From DUUI01 sp964345765 (GTDB taxonomy: Bacteria; Bacillota_I; Bacilli_A; Erysipelotrichales; Erysipelotrichaceae), in NCBI GenBank assembly GCA_964345765.1, contig CAYFSJ010000002.1, forward strand, positions 1-64,000: a stretch of DNA of 64,000 nt. Direction: 5' to 3'. The first letter of the stretch is position 1, and each line of letters starts with the position of its first letter. Positions 42,278-51,931 of this stretch are shown here, piece by piece. A model generated the notes under the pieces. It was not told the DNA's origin and searched no databases. It worked only from the letters and a program-made list of their open reading frames with translations. The position numbers and the translations under genes are program-made.

Positions 42278-43665
42278 GTTGATTTACGATGTCTTCTAAG
42301 ACGTTTGGTTTTTTCAAGTTGTAGATTTGGATTAACAATTTCAAACTCAACCCCATCTTTGTGATTATAACCTCGGGTTATATAGCCCATTCGTTTAGTC
42401 ATTCGATCAACGATTGATAAACCTAAACCAAATTGACCATCGGTTCCCTTTTCATAGGGTTTAAATAACTTCTCTATTCGATCTTCAGTCATTTTCTCAC
42501 CATCATTATAGATTGTAATCCGGTCTTTACTTAAACTAATTTCGATAATACTACGTGCATATCGAAAGGCATTGTCTAATAAGTTTTCAATTGAAATACG
42601 CCAAAGTTCTTCATCACCATTGAACACGACATCTTCTAAGTTAGTCATGATTTGAATCTCAGGTCGAATGACTCTTAAACTTAAAATAACTTTAGAAATC
42701 AGGTCTTTCATGTTAATTGAAACAAATTCAACCGGTTCATCATCCAGGGCATCCAGTTGGTTTAAAAGCAGTAATGAATGTGCTTTTCTTTCAAGTCGAT
42801 CCGCATTTTCTAAAATAACATCAACACTCTTTTCCAGAGTCTCATAAGGATATATTCCATCTTTAATCGACTCAGAATACGTTTTAATGGTGGTAATAGG
42901 TGTCTTTAAGTCATGAGAGATATTATGGACCATTTCCATTTTAACCTTCTCTTGACGAATTAATTCTTCTTCCATCTTCACAATGGAGCGAGCCACATCC
43001 CCAATTTCATCTTTACGAGTTGTATCTAATTTCTTGCGATGGGTTTTATTCATCTCTGATAGATAGACTGAGATATCTTTTAGAGGTCGAATAATAGATC
43101 CTGCCCATAACAAGAAGAAGACTAATATAATTCCGATGGATAATAAAGCTACAAATAAAACTAATTGAGTGATAATATTTCTAAAGTCATTTTGATACGA
43201 TTGAGATAATATCGTCACAATGCTCACATCATCATCAATATGGGTAATTAAATAGGTATCCTTTGATGTGTTTGAATGAAGTGAATAGGCCTTTGTCTTT
43301 TGTGTCTGATTCTCAATATTAGTCTCAATTTCATCCAAGACTCTCGGTTCTAATAGAGTGCTGGCATTGGTTAAAGGAACATCTAATTGTTCATCATAAA
43401 TAAAGTGAGTTATATTTGGATCATTGTAATCAAAAATAATCTCACGGGCATTGGCGCCCTCTACATCAGTGACTAGATACCGATGAATAATTGATTTTTG
43501 TGAGCGATCAATTAAATTGACCATTTCTTGATTAACAAAAGTATTTACACGAGAAAACGTAATAAAATAGCTGACCACAATTAAAACAACGGAGATTAGC
43601 GTAATTAACGCAAATAGCTGTTTTTTTAAATTAAACGAATTTAAGTATTCAGCAATCCGTTTCAT
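42262..43665 (-). CDS. sensor histidine kinase
   Basis: 467 residues. Membrane helices at about 15-38 and 160-187 flank an outer sensor domain of about 120 residues. Then come HAMP, HisKA (VHNISHDLKTPITTIKTYSESI split; phospho-accepting His near residue 248) and HATPase with the N box NLLDNAFRY and the GLGLSIV lid. It pairs with the response regulator that ends one base before it. Location downstream of glmM suggests that it watches the cell wall or osmotic state (inference). Confidence 0.92.
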   Translation of the reverse strand: MKRIAEYLNSFNLKKQLFALITLISVVLIVVSYFITFSRVNTFVNQEMVNLIDRSQKSIIHRYLVTDVEGANAREIIFDYNDPNITHFIYDEQLDVPLTNASTLLEPRVLDEIETNIENQTQKTKAYSLHSNTSKDTYLITHIDDDVSIVTILSQSYQNDFRNIITQLVLFVALLSIGIILVFFLLWAGSIIRPLKDISVYLSEMNKTHRKKLDTTRKDEIGDVARSIVKMEEELIRQEKVKMEMVHNISHDLKTPITTIKTYSESIKDGIYPYETLEKSVDVILENADRLERKAHSLLLLNQLDALDDEPVEFVSINMKDLISKVILSLRVIRPEIQIMTNLEDVVFNGDEELWRISIENLLDNAFRYARSIIEISLSKDRITIYNDGEKMTEDRIEKLFKPYEKGTDGQFGLGLSIVDRMTKRMGYITRGYNHKDGVEFEIVNPNLQLEKTKRLRRHRKSTKQRH

Positions 43666-43666
43666 A

Positions 43667-44326
43667 TTATCCTAAACGATAACCATACCCATAAATGGTA
43701 TGAATGTTTAAATCAGGCATTTTCTTTCTTAAGCGACGCATCGTATCATCAACCACTCGATCCGATCCGAAATAATCAGTGCCCCACACTTCTTTTAAAA
43801 TGTATTCACGATCAAAGGCAACCCCTTGTTTGCGGGCAAACATCATTAACAGTTCAAATTCTTTAGTGGTTAATTCGATTTCATCTTCATCAATATAAAC
43901 TTTACGTTGCACTTCATCAATCACATAGTTATCGACAATGAGTTTGGCTTGACCAAGTTTATAGACTCTACGCATTAAGTTATTGACTCGGATAACCAGT
44001 TCTTTTGGTAAGAAAGGCTTAGCAATATAATCATCACTACCCTTCTCTAAACCAACAACACGGTCTAATTCATGAACACGCGCCGACATAAAGATGACTG
44101 GCATCATTGGGTTTCTCATTTTAATCTGATCGATTAAATCAAACCCACTCTTATCTTTTAACATAATGTCCAAAATCCATAATTGAACATCATCGCTATC
44201 AATGGCCATCATCGCCTCTTCATATGTATAAAAAGGACGGACTTCATAGCCTTCTGCTTCTAAATATGATTTGACTAAGTCATTGAGATGTTTCTCATCC
44301 TCAACAACATGAATAATTGCTTTCAT
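43667..44326 (-). CDS. OmpR-family response regulator
   Basis: 219 residues. Receiver domain with phospho-acceptor Asp in LWILDIML (near residue 54), Thr/Ser in FMSAR, Lys in AKPF, followed by an OmpR/PhoB winged helix (ELTTKEFELLMMFARKQG; DRVVDDTMRRLRKKM; GYGYRLG). AGGAGG precedes the start. It lies 18 bases after glmM, so it is probably in the same operon. Confidence 0.94.
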   Translation of the reverse strand: MKAIIHVVEDEKHLNDLVKSYLEAEGYEVRPFYTYEEAMMAIDSDDVQLWILDIMLKDKSGFDLIDQIKMRNPMMPVIFMSARVHELDRVVGLEKGSDDYIAKPFLPKELVIRVNNLMRRVYKLGQAKLIVDNYVIDEVQRKVYIDEDEIELTTKEFELLMMFARKQGVAFDREYILKEVWGTDYFGSDRVVDDTMRRLRKKMPDLNIHTIYGYGYRLG

Positions 44327-44344
44327 AACACCCTCCTTGTTTTT

Positions 44345-45679
44345 CTAGAGATTGTTAGCATGGACGACATCAATAATTTCATCCACCAATTGGTCACAGA
44401 GTTCTTGAGATTGAGCCTCGACCATAACCCGAACAAGTGGTTCGGTTCCTGAAGGTCGAACAAGTAAACGACCCTGATCTCCTAAAAACTCATTTACACT
44501 TTCTATTTTATGCTTTAACTGTTCATTTTCAAGTGCAGAATGCTTATCAACAACTTGAACATTCTTTAAGCGTTGTGGATAAATCTTTAAGTCTTCACTT
44601 AATTGTGCCAAGCTTTGATTTTTATGACTCATCACATGACACATTATTAAAGCAGTTAATACACCATCACCTGTATTGGCTAATTTCTTAAAGATGATAT
44701 GTCCTGATTGTTCTCCACCAATTAATCCATCATACTCATTAAGTGCCTCAAAGACATATTTATCTCCTACAGCCGTCTTATGTGTCTGAATGTCTAACTC
44801 ATCTAATGCTTTAAATAAACCTAAATTCGCCATGACGGTAGTAACAACTAAATTATTTTTTAATTCATTGTTTTCTTTGAGATAACGACCATAAATATAA
44901 ATCATATGGTCACCATCAACTTCTTGGCCTAAATGATTAACAGCAATACAACGATCGGCATCTCCATCAAAGGCAAAACCGACATCAGCATTTAATTCTA
45001 AGACCTTTTCTTTAAGATTGTTGATATGGGTTGAACCGCAATCAAGATTAATGTTTTTTCCATTAGGTTCATTAAAAAGCACCACTAACTCACAACCTGT
45101 TTTTTCAAAGACTTTTTGAGCGGTCGAAATGCTTGCTCCATTGGCACAATCAAGCACAACTTTTAGTCCTGTTAAATCTAATGGGACTTCTTTATTTAAA
45201 TAATCTAGATACTGCTGAATCGATAGGTTATCAGTTTCAATGGTCCCTATATCATCACCATCGACTAACTCAACCTCTATTTCTTGATCAATCACTTGTT
45301 CAATTTTTTGTTCAGTTTCAGGGGCAATCTTCTGACCTAAGCGATTAAATAGTTTAATTCCATTATCACGATATGGATTGTGGCTCGCTGAAACCATCAC
45401 AGCACCAACGGCCTCTGAACTTTTAGTTAAATAAGAAACAACTGGTGTTGGTACAACCCCTAATAATTTCACGTTCATTCCAGAACTACTTAAACCTGCC
45501 GCAAGCGCATGTTCTATCATGCTTGAAGAGATTCTTGTGTCTTTTCCAATATATATAAATCCATCCCGATAGAGTTCTTTACATTGTTGGCCAAAACTTA
45601 AGCCCACTAAAAAAGCTTGGTGCGCATTTAAAGTTTTGTTTGCTTCTCCTCTAAATCCATCAGTCCCAAAATACTTCAT
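44345..45679 (-). CDS. glmM: phosphoglucosamine mutase GlmM
   Basis: 444 residues. Converts glucosamine 6-phosphate to glucosamine 1-phosphate for UDP-GlcNAc. Phosphoserine loop VSASHNPYRDNGIK, metal loop DGDADR, sugar loop GEQSGHI, phosphate loop RPSGTEPLVRVM. GlmM also binds and restrains CdaA in several Bacillota. Located in the classical cdaA-cdaR-glmM order. AAGGAG precedes the ATG. Confidence 0.97.
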   Translation of the reverse strand: MKYFGTDGFRGEANKTLNAHQAFLVGLSFGQQCKELYRDGFIYIGKDTRISSSMIEHALAAGLSSSGMNVKLLGVVPTPVVSYLTKSSEAVGAVMVSASHNPYRDNGIKLFNRLGQKIAPETEQKIEQVIDQEIEVELVDGDDIGTIETDNLSIQQYLDYLNKEVPLDLTGLKVVLDCANGASISTAQKVFEKTGCELVVLFNEPNGKNINLDCGSTHINNLKEKVLELNADVGFAFDGDADRCIAVNHLGQEVDGDHMIYIYGRYLKENNELKNNLVVTTVMANLGLFKALDELDIQTHKTAVGDKYVFEALNEYDGLIGGEQSGHIIFKKLANTGDGVLTALIMCHVMSHKNQSLAQLSEDLKIYPQRLKNVQVVDKHSALENEQLKHKIESVNEFLGDQGRLLVRPSGTEPLVRVMVEAQSQELCDQLVDEIIDVVHANNL

Positions 45680-45682
45680 TCA

Positions 45683-46987
45683 TCATTCTCCTTGTTCACT
45701 AATGATTATTTCTATCTCATTTTGAGATAATTCATAATTGACAAGCGGATCTGGACCACTCACATTCAAATTCACAGTTTGTGTGCCTGGTCTTAGTGCT
45801 GTCATATCAATAAAGACTTTTATATCACTGGCATTGATCGAATCAATACGACTTTGTGTCCCCGATAATATAACATCGACTACAAAATCAGAATCATCAG
45901 CCATCACCACATTATAGTTATTCACATTGTTCTCTCTAAAGATTTGAGATTTTTCTACATCACGTGTCTGTTTCTTACCCAAAGTAATCGTAATATTGAC
46001 CGATTCAACATCCATCGTACGTACTCCCTCAGGAGCAACCAGTGTATGTTTTAGTTCAATCTCAGAATCGGTTAATGAAGGACCATGAATGGTCGCAGGA
46101 ATACTAGAGATGGTATTTAAAACTTCCTCAGGTCCATAAATAGTAACTGAAGGATGATCTACCTCAATATTTTCGATAGCCATATTATTAGGAATATCTC
46201 CCACTGTTGTCACTACAATTGGTACTTGACGACTTGGTGAAGAGACCTCAACACTCACATTGACTTCACTAGGTTGAATATCGACATCCATAGCTTGACC
46301 ATCTTGATCATAGGCCACTACTTTAGCCACACTATTAAAGCTCTCTGTCTTTTGAGCGACATCAATGAGTGCTCTCACTTCAGAAATACGACTCATCTTT
46401 TCTTGAGATGTATTAATGGTAACCACATTATTCTCAATCACAGGATTAGACAAAATATACTGTGCTTCAAGTTGAGCATTATTAATATAGTTTGGTTCGA
46501 CCTCAAACTCTAATGAGACTTTACGCGAGATATTTATATCCACAAATTCTGGTTGAAATATTACTTTAAGCAGTGGTGAGAATCCTTTACGATCTAATCG
46601 CACACGATGATCGCCCTCACCTAAATCTGAAATATCTAATACTGCTGAATAGTTTTCTAAGTTTTGTGCTGAGCGAACATCAACAGCTGCCCCTGTAACT
46701 AACACTTGAACCGTTTCAGGCACATTGACAATTTCATATTCATCTAAATCACCGACTACTTCAACTTCAGCTGTTAATTCGGTTGATTGAGTGATTTGGC
46801 TTGCGAGTGATTCAGAATATACGATCGAGGCAAAAATCAGTAAGGTAATAACTAAGGATACCAAGGCTAAAAAGCGTTTAGAATAGAGTAAACGGTCAAT
46901 TAAATTTGAAATCCAATAGGATAAACCACTAATAGTTCGACCAACAAAAGATACAGGTGAATTGTTATTGTTATTTTGTGTCATCAC
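45683..46987 (-). CDS. cdaR: CdaR (YbbR-domain) regulator of c-di-AMP synthesis
   Basis: 434 residues with one N-terminal membrane helix (about 38-60) and about four YbbR beta domains outside the membrane. CdaR binds the diadenylate cyclase CdaA and adjusts its activity. It overlaps cdaA by 17 bases and glmM follows three bases later. Confidence 0.92.
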   Translation of the reverse strand: MMTQNNNNNSPVSFVGRTISGLSYWISNLIDRLLYSKRFLALVSLVITLLIFASIVYSESLASQITQSTELTAEVEVVGDLDEYEIVNVPETVQVLVTGAAVDVRSAQNLENYSAVLDISDLGEGDHRVRLDRKGFSPLLKVIFQPEFVDINISRKVSLEFEVEPNYINNAQLEAQYILSNPVIENNVVTINTSQEKMSRISEVRALIDVAQKTESFNSVAKVVAYDQDGQAMDVDIQPSEVNVSVEVSSPSRQVPIVVTTVGDIPNNMAIENIEVDHPSVTIYGPEEVLNTISSIPATIHGPSLTDSEIELKHTLVAPEGVRTMDVESVNITITLGKKQTRDVEKSQIFRENNVNNYNVVMADDSDFVVDVILSGTQSRIDSINASDIKVFIDMTALRPGTQTVNLNVSGPDPLVNYELSQNEIEIIISEQGE

Positions 46988-47870
46988 GCTTCTCCTTATT
47001 CTCTTGTCTCATTAATTCAGACATTGTTTTTTCGGATTTATCAACAAAGGAACTTTCTTTACGTTTCCAGAAAGGAACATTATTTTGTACATCATCCTCA
47101 TCCACATTGAGTGCATCGGATAAGAAGTTGTATAAATGACCTTCATCATCAAATAATGTTAATTTCCCATTTTGAGCTACTGATACTGAACCTGTCTCTT
47201 CAGAGACAACAATTGTAATGGAGTCAGTAATCTCAGAGATTCCAACTGCCGCTCTATGTCGTGCACCAAAGCGTACTGGTAAATCATTATTGGTTGGTGG
47301 GAAGAAAGCAGAGGCACAAGCCACTTTATCTCCTTGGATAATAATGGCACCATCATGGAGTGGTGTTGTTGTCACAAAGATAGAGGTAATTAATTCCTTG
47401 GTTACCTCTGAGTTAAGTTGGGTTCCTGAATTAACATAGTCTTCTAATGAAGTGCCACGTTGGAAAGTAATTAATGCACCAATCTTTTTCTCAGAAAGAG
47501 ATGAAACTGCGCTTGAAACTTCAGAAACTAAGCGTTGTTTTTGGTTGCCACTTAACGCAAAAATACCTGTATATGCGTTCACTTGTCCCATCTTCTCTAA
47601 GAGGGAACGAATTTCAGGTTGAAAGATAACGATTACGGCTAAGAAACCCCAATCTAATAAGTAATTTAATAAAACATTAAACGTTCGTAATTGGAAAAAA
47701 TCTGCTATTAGTTTAGCGATGAAGAGATAGATAATTCCCTTCATAATTTGCATTGTGCGGGCATTATTTCTAAAGACCTTCAGAAGATAATGGACCACCA
47801 TCCATACAATCACAATATCTAACAGGTTTCTCAAATAATCAATGATTTGATTTAGTGTCGTCCAATCCAT
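46971..47870 (-). CDS. cdaA: diadenylate cyclase CdaA
   Basis: 299 residues, longer than usual because of an acidic/basic tail of about 35 residues. Three N-terminal membrane segments, then the DAC domain with HDGAIIIQ and RFGARHRAAVG. It makes cyclic di-AMP from two ATP, which controls potassium and osmolyte balance and wall stress. ACGGAGG precedes the start. First gene of the operon with cdaR, glmM and probably the two-component pair. Confidence 0.95.
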   Translation of the reverse strand: MDWTTLNQIIDYLRNLLDIVIVWMVVHYLLKVFRNNARTMQIMKGIIYLFIAKLIADFFQLRTFNVLLNYLLDWGFLAVIVIFQPEIRSLLEKMGQVNAYTGIFALSGNQKQRLVSEVSSAVSSLSEKKIGALITFQRGTSLEDYVNSGTQLNSEVTKELITSIFVTTTPLHDGAIIIQGDKVACASAFFPPTNNDLPVRFGARHRAAVGISEITDSITIVVSEETGSVSVAQNGKLTLFDDEGHLYNFLSDALNVDEDDVQNNVPFWKRKESSFVDKSEKTMSELMRQENKEKRDDTK

Positions 47871-47931
47871 TTGAAACCTCCGTATAGTAATGGAATTATA
47901 CCATGTTTAGACCTTAACTTAAAATGAGTAT

Positions 47932-47939
47932 GGTATAAT
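47932..47939 (+). promoter_or_regulatory. extended -10 of the leaderless TraB-like gene
   Basis: TGGTATAAT-type extended -10 (TATAAT 47934-47939), seven bases before the ATG at 47947. No ribosome binding site and no good -35. Confidence 0.5.
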
Positions 47940-47946
47940 GATGCTC

Positions 47947-49095
47947 ATGAAACAACTACAAATAAACAATAAAAAAATTACCTTAATTGAAACGGCACAT
48001 GTCTCAAAAGCTTCGGTACAAGAAGTGAAAGATGTTATTGAAACGATTAAGCCTGATCACATCTGTATTGAACTAGATAAACAGCGTGCCGCCAAAATTA
48101 ATGAACCGGTCGATTATTCAAAAATGAAGTTAATTGATGTCATTAAAGAGAAGAAATTAATCCTAGTTATTGTTAACTATATTTTATCTCAATACCAAAA
48201 GAAGGTTGCCAGTCAAATGGATTCTCAAGTGGGCGATGAAATGAGAATGGGCTTAACACTTGCTCAACAAGAAAATATACCAATTTCTTATATTGACCGT
48301 GATATTCAAATTACCTTTAAAAGAATTTGGTCTTATCTAAGTTTATGGGAAAAAGTTAAAATGTTAGGCGCCCTAATGGAAAGTGATGATGTTAATATCG
48401 ATGAGAGTGATATTGAGAACCTAAAAAAAGAAGATGTTTTAAATAATGCCCTCAAAGACATTAGTGAAGCTTTCCCAACTGTTCATCGAATTTTAGTGAC
48501 TGAGCGAGATCAATTTATGGCTCAATCCATTAAAGAAGCACCTGGTCAAAACATTGCGGTAATTATTGGTGCTGCCCATGGTCCTGGTATTGAAAAACAC
48601 CTTCAAGCAGATGATATTGATTTAGCACAACTTGAGGTTATTAAACCAAAATCAACTTTTTCTAAAGTGATGAAGTGGATCTTGCCCTTTGCCTTTATCT
48701 TCTTAATGTTGTCTGTCTTTGGTTTTGATTTAGAAGGTTTCAATAAAGTAAAAGATTGGATCTTAACCCTCTCGATTGCCTCCGCAATTGGTGCAGCACT
48801 ATGTTTCGCTCATCCTATAACCATTCTTGTCTCTTTCTTTACAGCCTTTATTTCGGCCATTCACCCTATTTTGTCTGTTGGCTGGTTCGCGGGGATCAGT
48901 GAGGCCTACTTTAGAGCTCCAACCGTGGGCGACTTTGAATCACTCAACCAAGATGCTAAGAAAATAAAAACAGCGCTTAAGAATAATATTCTTAGAACGC
49001 TGTTAGTAATGTTTATGACATCCTTGTTCTCGGTCGCAGTCACCCTGTATTTCTCAGTGGATACGATTCGAGCCTTTATTCAAAATTTATTTTAA
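47947..49095 (+). CDS. TraB family protein
   Basis: About 382 residues. The N-terminal TraB/PrgY domain has IETAHVSKASVQEV (GTxHxS-like) and ICIELDKQRA, plus the later IIGAAHGPGI histidine. About four membrane segments fill the C-terminal 150 residues. Family members in enterococci interfere with peptide pheromones; most have no known role. An ATG at 47938 lies within the -10 box, so the start at 47947 is used, which matches homolog N-termini. The end overlaps the glyoxalase-like gene by 20 bases. Confidence 0.85.
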   Translation: MKQLQINNKKITLIETAHVSKASVQEVKDVIETIKPDHICIELDKQRAAKINEPVDYSKMKLIDVIKEKKLILVIVNYILSQYQKKVASQMDSQVGDEMRMGLTLAQQENIPISYIDRDIQITFKRIWSYLSLWEKVKMLGALMESDDVNIDESDIENLKKEDVLNNALKDISEAFPTVHRILVTERDQFMAQSIKEAPGQNIAVIIGAAHGPGIEKHLQADDIDLAQLEVIKPKSTFSKVMKWILPFAFIFLMLSVFGFDLEGFNKVKDWILTLSIASAIGAALCFAHPITILVSFFTAFISAIHPILSVGWFAGISEAYFRAPTVGDFESLNQDAKKIKTALKNNILRTLLVMFMTSLFSVAVTLYFSVDTIRAFIQNLF

Positions 49096-49849
49096 GTAAA
49101 ATTCCATTTGGATCAAGAACTTCAGTTTGATGAGGTTCTTTTTCTTTACTCAATAAGTTAAGATGAATCTTTCTTAAGCCTAATTGATTCTCACTTAATT
49201 TTGGTAGATAAGTCCCATGCCAAGTATTGGCGCCAATATGGTGATGATACATTCCCATGGCAAAAAACTTCGCTTGATTTCCAAAATTTGACTTTAATTC
49301 AAAGCCTAACTCTTGATAGAATTGTTGCGTTTCTTCTAAATCTTTTACTTTAAGATGGACATGTCCCATAATCGTTCCATCAACTAAGCCATCAAATTCT
49401 TGTTTGGTTTCTTTTAAGAGTGCTTGAACGTCAAGTTCTTTAGTATAACCTTCAATTTCACCATTTTCATGAATCATCCACTGATCAATTGGTTTATCGG
49501 CATAGATTTCAATGCCATTTCCTTCTGGATCAGTTAAATAAAGGGCTAAGGAATAGCCATGATCTGCGGCTCCTGATAAGTTCGCTCCAATTTTTAGTAA
49601 ATGAATAAGTGTCTCTCCTAAGTCTTTTTGAGTTGGGACTAATAAGGCTAAGTGATATAAGCCTAGTGAATTAATTGGTTCACTTTGGTTGACTTTGACT
49701 AAATCAATGAGTGGTCGATCCGAGCCTAATGAAACCATCTTATCGGATGCACTATGGACTTTTAACCCAATCACATCTTGATAAAACTCTGTCATCATCT
49801 CTAAATTAGAGACATTCAATTCAACTTTTGAAACGACTATTTTTTCCAT
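49076..49849 (-). CDS. VOC (glyoxalase/bleomycin resistance) family protein
   Basis: 257 residues with two VOC repeats (about 5-120 and 165-255), resembling CatE/extradiol dioxygenase-type proteins of Bacilli. Candidate metal ligands are the histidines in LYHLALLVP and MGHVHLKVKDL and the glutamate in GNGIEIYADKP. Substrate unknown. It overlaps the upstream nucleotidyltransferase gene by 13 bases (AAAGGA precedes the start). Confidence 0.83.
   Translation of the reverse strand: MEKIVVSKVELNVSNLEMMTEFYQDVIGLKVHSASDKMVSLGSDRPLIDLVKVNQSEPINSLGLYHLALLVPTQKDLGETLIHLLKIGANLSGAADHGYSLALYLTDPEGNGIEIYADKPIDQWMIHENGEIEGYTKELDVQALLKETKQEFDGLVDGTIMGHVHLKVKDLEETQQFYQELGFELKSNFGNQAKFFAMGMYHHHIGANTWHGTYLPKLSENQLGLRKIHLNLLSKEKEPHQTEVLDPNGILLKINFE
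49115..49147 (+). terminator. terminator of the TraB-like gene
   Basis: AAGAACTTCA, loop GTTTGA, TGAGGTTCTT (ten pairs with one G-T), then T-run. It lies inside the 3' coding part of the opposite VOC gene. Confidence 0.7.
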
Positions 49850-50748
49850 AAATCCTTTGGATATAGTTTATTCTCTTTGTATTCTTTTAGTTTTTTCATC
49901 ACTAACGGTTTATCTTCTTGATAGGTAACTCCATGCCACTGATCACTTGAGGTAAAGACTTTAACTTTGACTGTGCCATCTTCCACTAATTGACCCATCG
50001 CGGTTGGAATAACATATTCAGCTTTCATTGGGTTAGACTCAAGATTCTTATCGAGATATTCTTTAAAGAGAGGTTTCATTTGTTCAAGAATCTTTGGTGT
50101 AAAGCCCCAATAGTTCATTGAGACTAAGCCACTTCCATCGATAAAGCGCCATGCACCATCATCTTCGATTCTGACTAAGTTTCCATCTTTTTCAATCTTT
50201 TGAATTTCAACAATTGATTTTAAATAACCATCTTCAATTTCACAGATTCCTCTAGTAACTGATCCATGATCAGTTAAAGTGTTTTTTAAGATATAACCGA
50301 TCATGCCATAATGTGAATCATCGACTTCTGTACTTAAGAAGTTATGCATTAACACAAAGGATGATTTCCCATAATAATCATCAGCGTTACAGACCATAAA
50401 TGGATCATCACCAATAATTGGTTCAATGGCTAATAACGCATGAACGGTGCCCCAAGGTTTTTCTCGCCCTTCTGGGACTTCAATTCCTTCTGGAACCTGA
50501 TTTAAATCTTGATAAGCATATTGAACCTCAATATGGTCTCGTATTTTACTCACCAATTGTTTTTCAAAAGCTTCTTCATGTTCTTCTTTAATAATTAAAA
50601 TTAACTTTTTAAAACCAGCTTGAATGGCATCATAGATAGAAAAATCAATGATTGTTTCACCATTGTCGCCTAATGCATCAATCTGTTTTAAGCCACCATA
50701 GCGACTTCCCATTCCCGCTGCTAATATTACTAATGTTGGTGTTTTCAT
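49837..50748 (-). CDS. sugar-phosphate nucleotidyltransferase family protein
   Basis: About 303 residues. The N-terminal signature VILAAGMGSRYGGLKQ is that of NTP-transferases acting on sugar phosphates, and CNADDYYG contains the metal aspartates. The N-terminal GGLKQIDALGDNGETIIDFSIYDAI pattern is that of a group distinct from GalU and RmlA, with unknown sugar. TTGGAGG before the ATG at 50746-50748 fixes the start. It probably forms an operon with the VOC gene. Confidence 0.83.
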   Translation of the reverse strand: MKTPTLVILAAGMGSRYGGLKQIDALGDNGETIIDFSIYDAIQAGFKKLILIIKEEHEEAFEKQLVSKIRDHIEVQYAYQDLNQVPEGIEVPEGREKPWGTVHALLAIEPIIGDDPFMVCNADDYYGKSSFVLMHNFLSTEVDDSHYGMIGYILKNTLTDHGSVTRGICEIEDGYLKSIVEIQKIEKDGNLVRIEDDGAWRFIDGSGLVSMNYWGFTPKILEQMKPLFKEYLDKNLESNPMKAEYVIPTAMGQLVEDGTVKVKVFTSSDQWHGVTYQEDKPLVMKKLKEYKENKLYPKDLWKK

Positions 50749-50797
50749 AGTTTCCTCCAATTTCTTTAATTATATCAAAGTATCCTGTATGAGTCAT

Positions 50798-50822
50798 AAA
50801 AAAAGAGGTGATTTACACCTCA
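50798..50822 (-). terminator. terminator of the HAD operon
   Basis: On the minus strand GAGGTG / CACCTC with a five-base loop containing the stop, then seven T. Confidence 0.88.
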
Positions 50823-51925
50823 ATTACTTCATCTTGTTGATCTGTTTCAAACAAATCATGATCATTCACCGTTTCTAATTCTTTTACATTAAGTGCCGAT
50901 AATTCTTGGGTCAGTTCTAAACTATCGTCATATGAGTCTTGTTGATTCATCATATCTAAGTTCATGACTAACTCATTTGGGGTTTGAATAAAGATATTTG
51001 GTTCATTCCCAATTAATTCTTTTGGTGAACGATAACCCCACATCACACCAAAACTAATCATATTCGCATTTTTTGCGGTTTTAAAATCAACTTCAGAATC
51101 TCCCACTAATGCCATTTGATTGACGGGTAACATCATTCTTTCAGATAAATATTTAACGATTGTTGGGTCCGGTTTACGAGGATAGGTCACCCCTTCACCG
51201 ATACAATCAACAAATAACACATTTGGGAAATAGTGTTTAACCAGTTTCTTAGTTAAGTCATCTTTTTTATTGGAGACAACCGCCATTAAATACCCTCGTT
51301 TTGAGAGTTGTGTCAACATTTCATTAACACCCTCAAATGGTCTAGTTTTAACCATCGAATGTTCACTATAATATTGAATCATTTCTTGAGTAACTTCATC
51401 AATGACTTTTTCTTGAGTGTCTGGTGGTAAGACTGACTTCATTAAGTTTCTTAGACCATTGCCTAATCCTAATCGATAAGTCTCAAGGTTGGCTGTTTTA
51501 AAACCTCTTGCTTTTAGAACAGAATTTCCAGCATTGGCTAAGTCTTCTAAGGTATTAAGTAAAGTACCATCCAAGTCAAAGATTAGACCTTTAATGTATT
51601 TCTTTTCAAATTTACTTACTTCTTGAATGGTTTTTGGGTCTTGTCCCTTTTTTTTGACAACAACCGTCTCTTTCACAACTGGTTTACTGACGACGATTCG
51701 AATTAAGTTAATAAAGATCATAACAATCCCTAAACCAATAACCGCATAGCCTGCGTATGGTAATAGATAGATTACATCGCCTAAGCCAAATCCTTCAATA
51801 TCGATTAATAGATCGACGACGCGTAACCACATGACACCAATGATAATAAAAACTAATCCAGTTAACATGGAATATACGGCTGGATTTAATCTTCTTTTAA
51901 CTTTTGTACGTTGATTTACTGACAT
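50813..51925 (-). CDS. membrane-anchored HAD hydrolase
   Basis: 370 residues. Two membrane helices (about 18-40 and 50-72), a basic linker, then a HAD-IA phosphatase (about 112-330): LIFDLDGTLLNT (nucleophile Asp), AVVSNKKD, and VGDSEVDFKTAKNANM. The last about 45 residues are acidic and may be disordered. It is phosphoglycolate-phosphatase-like; the membrane anchor is unusual in this family. It begins seven bases after the metallo-beta-lactamase-fold gene. Confidence 0.85.
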   Translation of the reverse strand: MSVNQRTKVKRRLNPAVYSMLTGLVFIIIGVMWLRVVDLLIDIEGFGLGDVIYLLPYAGYAVIGLGIVMIFINLIRIVVSKPVVKETVVVKKKGQDPKTIQEVSKFEKKYIKGLIFDLDGTLLNTLEDLANAGNSVLKARGFKTANLETYRLGLGNGLRNLMKSVLPPDTQEKVIDEVTQEMIQYYSEHSMVKTRPFEGVNEMLTQLSKRGYLMAVVSNKKDDLTKKLVKHYFPNVLFVDCIGEGVTYPRKPDPTIVKYLSERMMLPVNQMALVGDSEVDFKTAKNANMISFGVMWGYRSPKELIGNEPNIFIQTPNELVMNLDMMNQQDSYDDSLELTQELSALNVKELETVNDHDLFETDQQDEVIEV

Positions 51926-51931
51926 ATTTCC

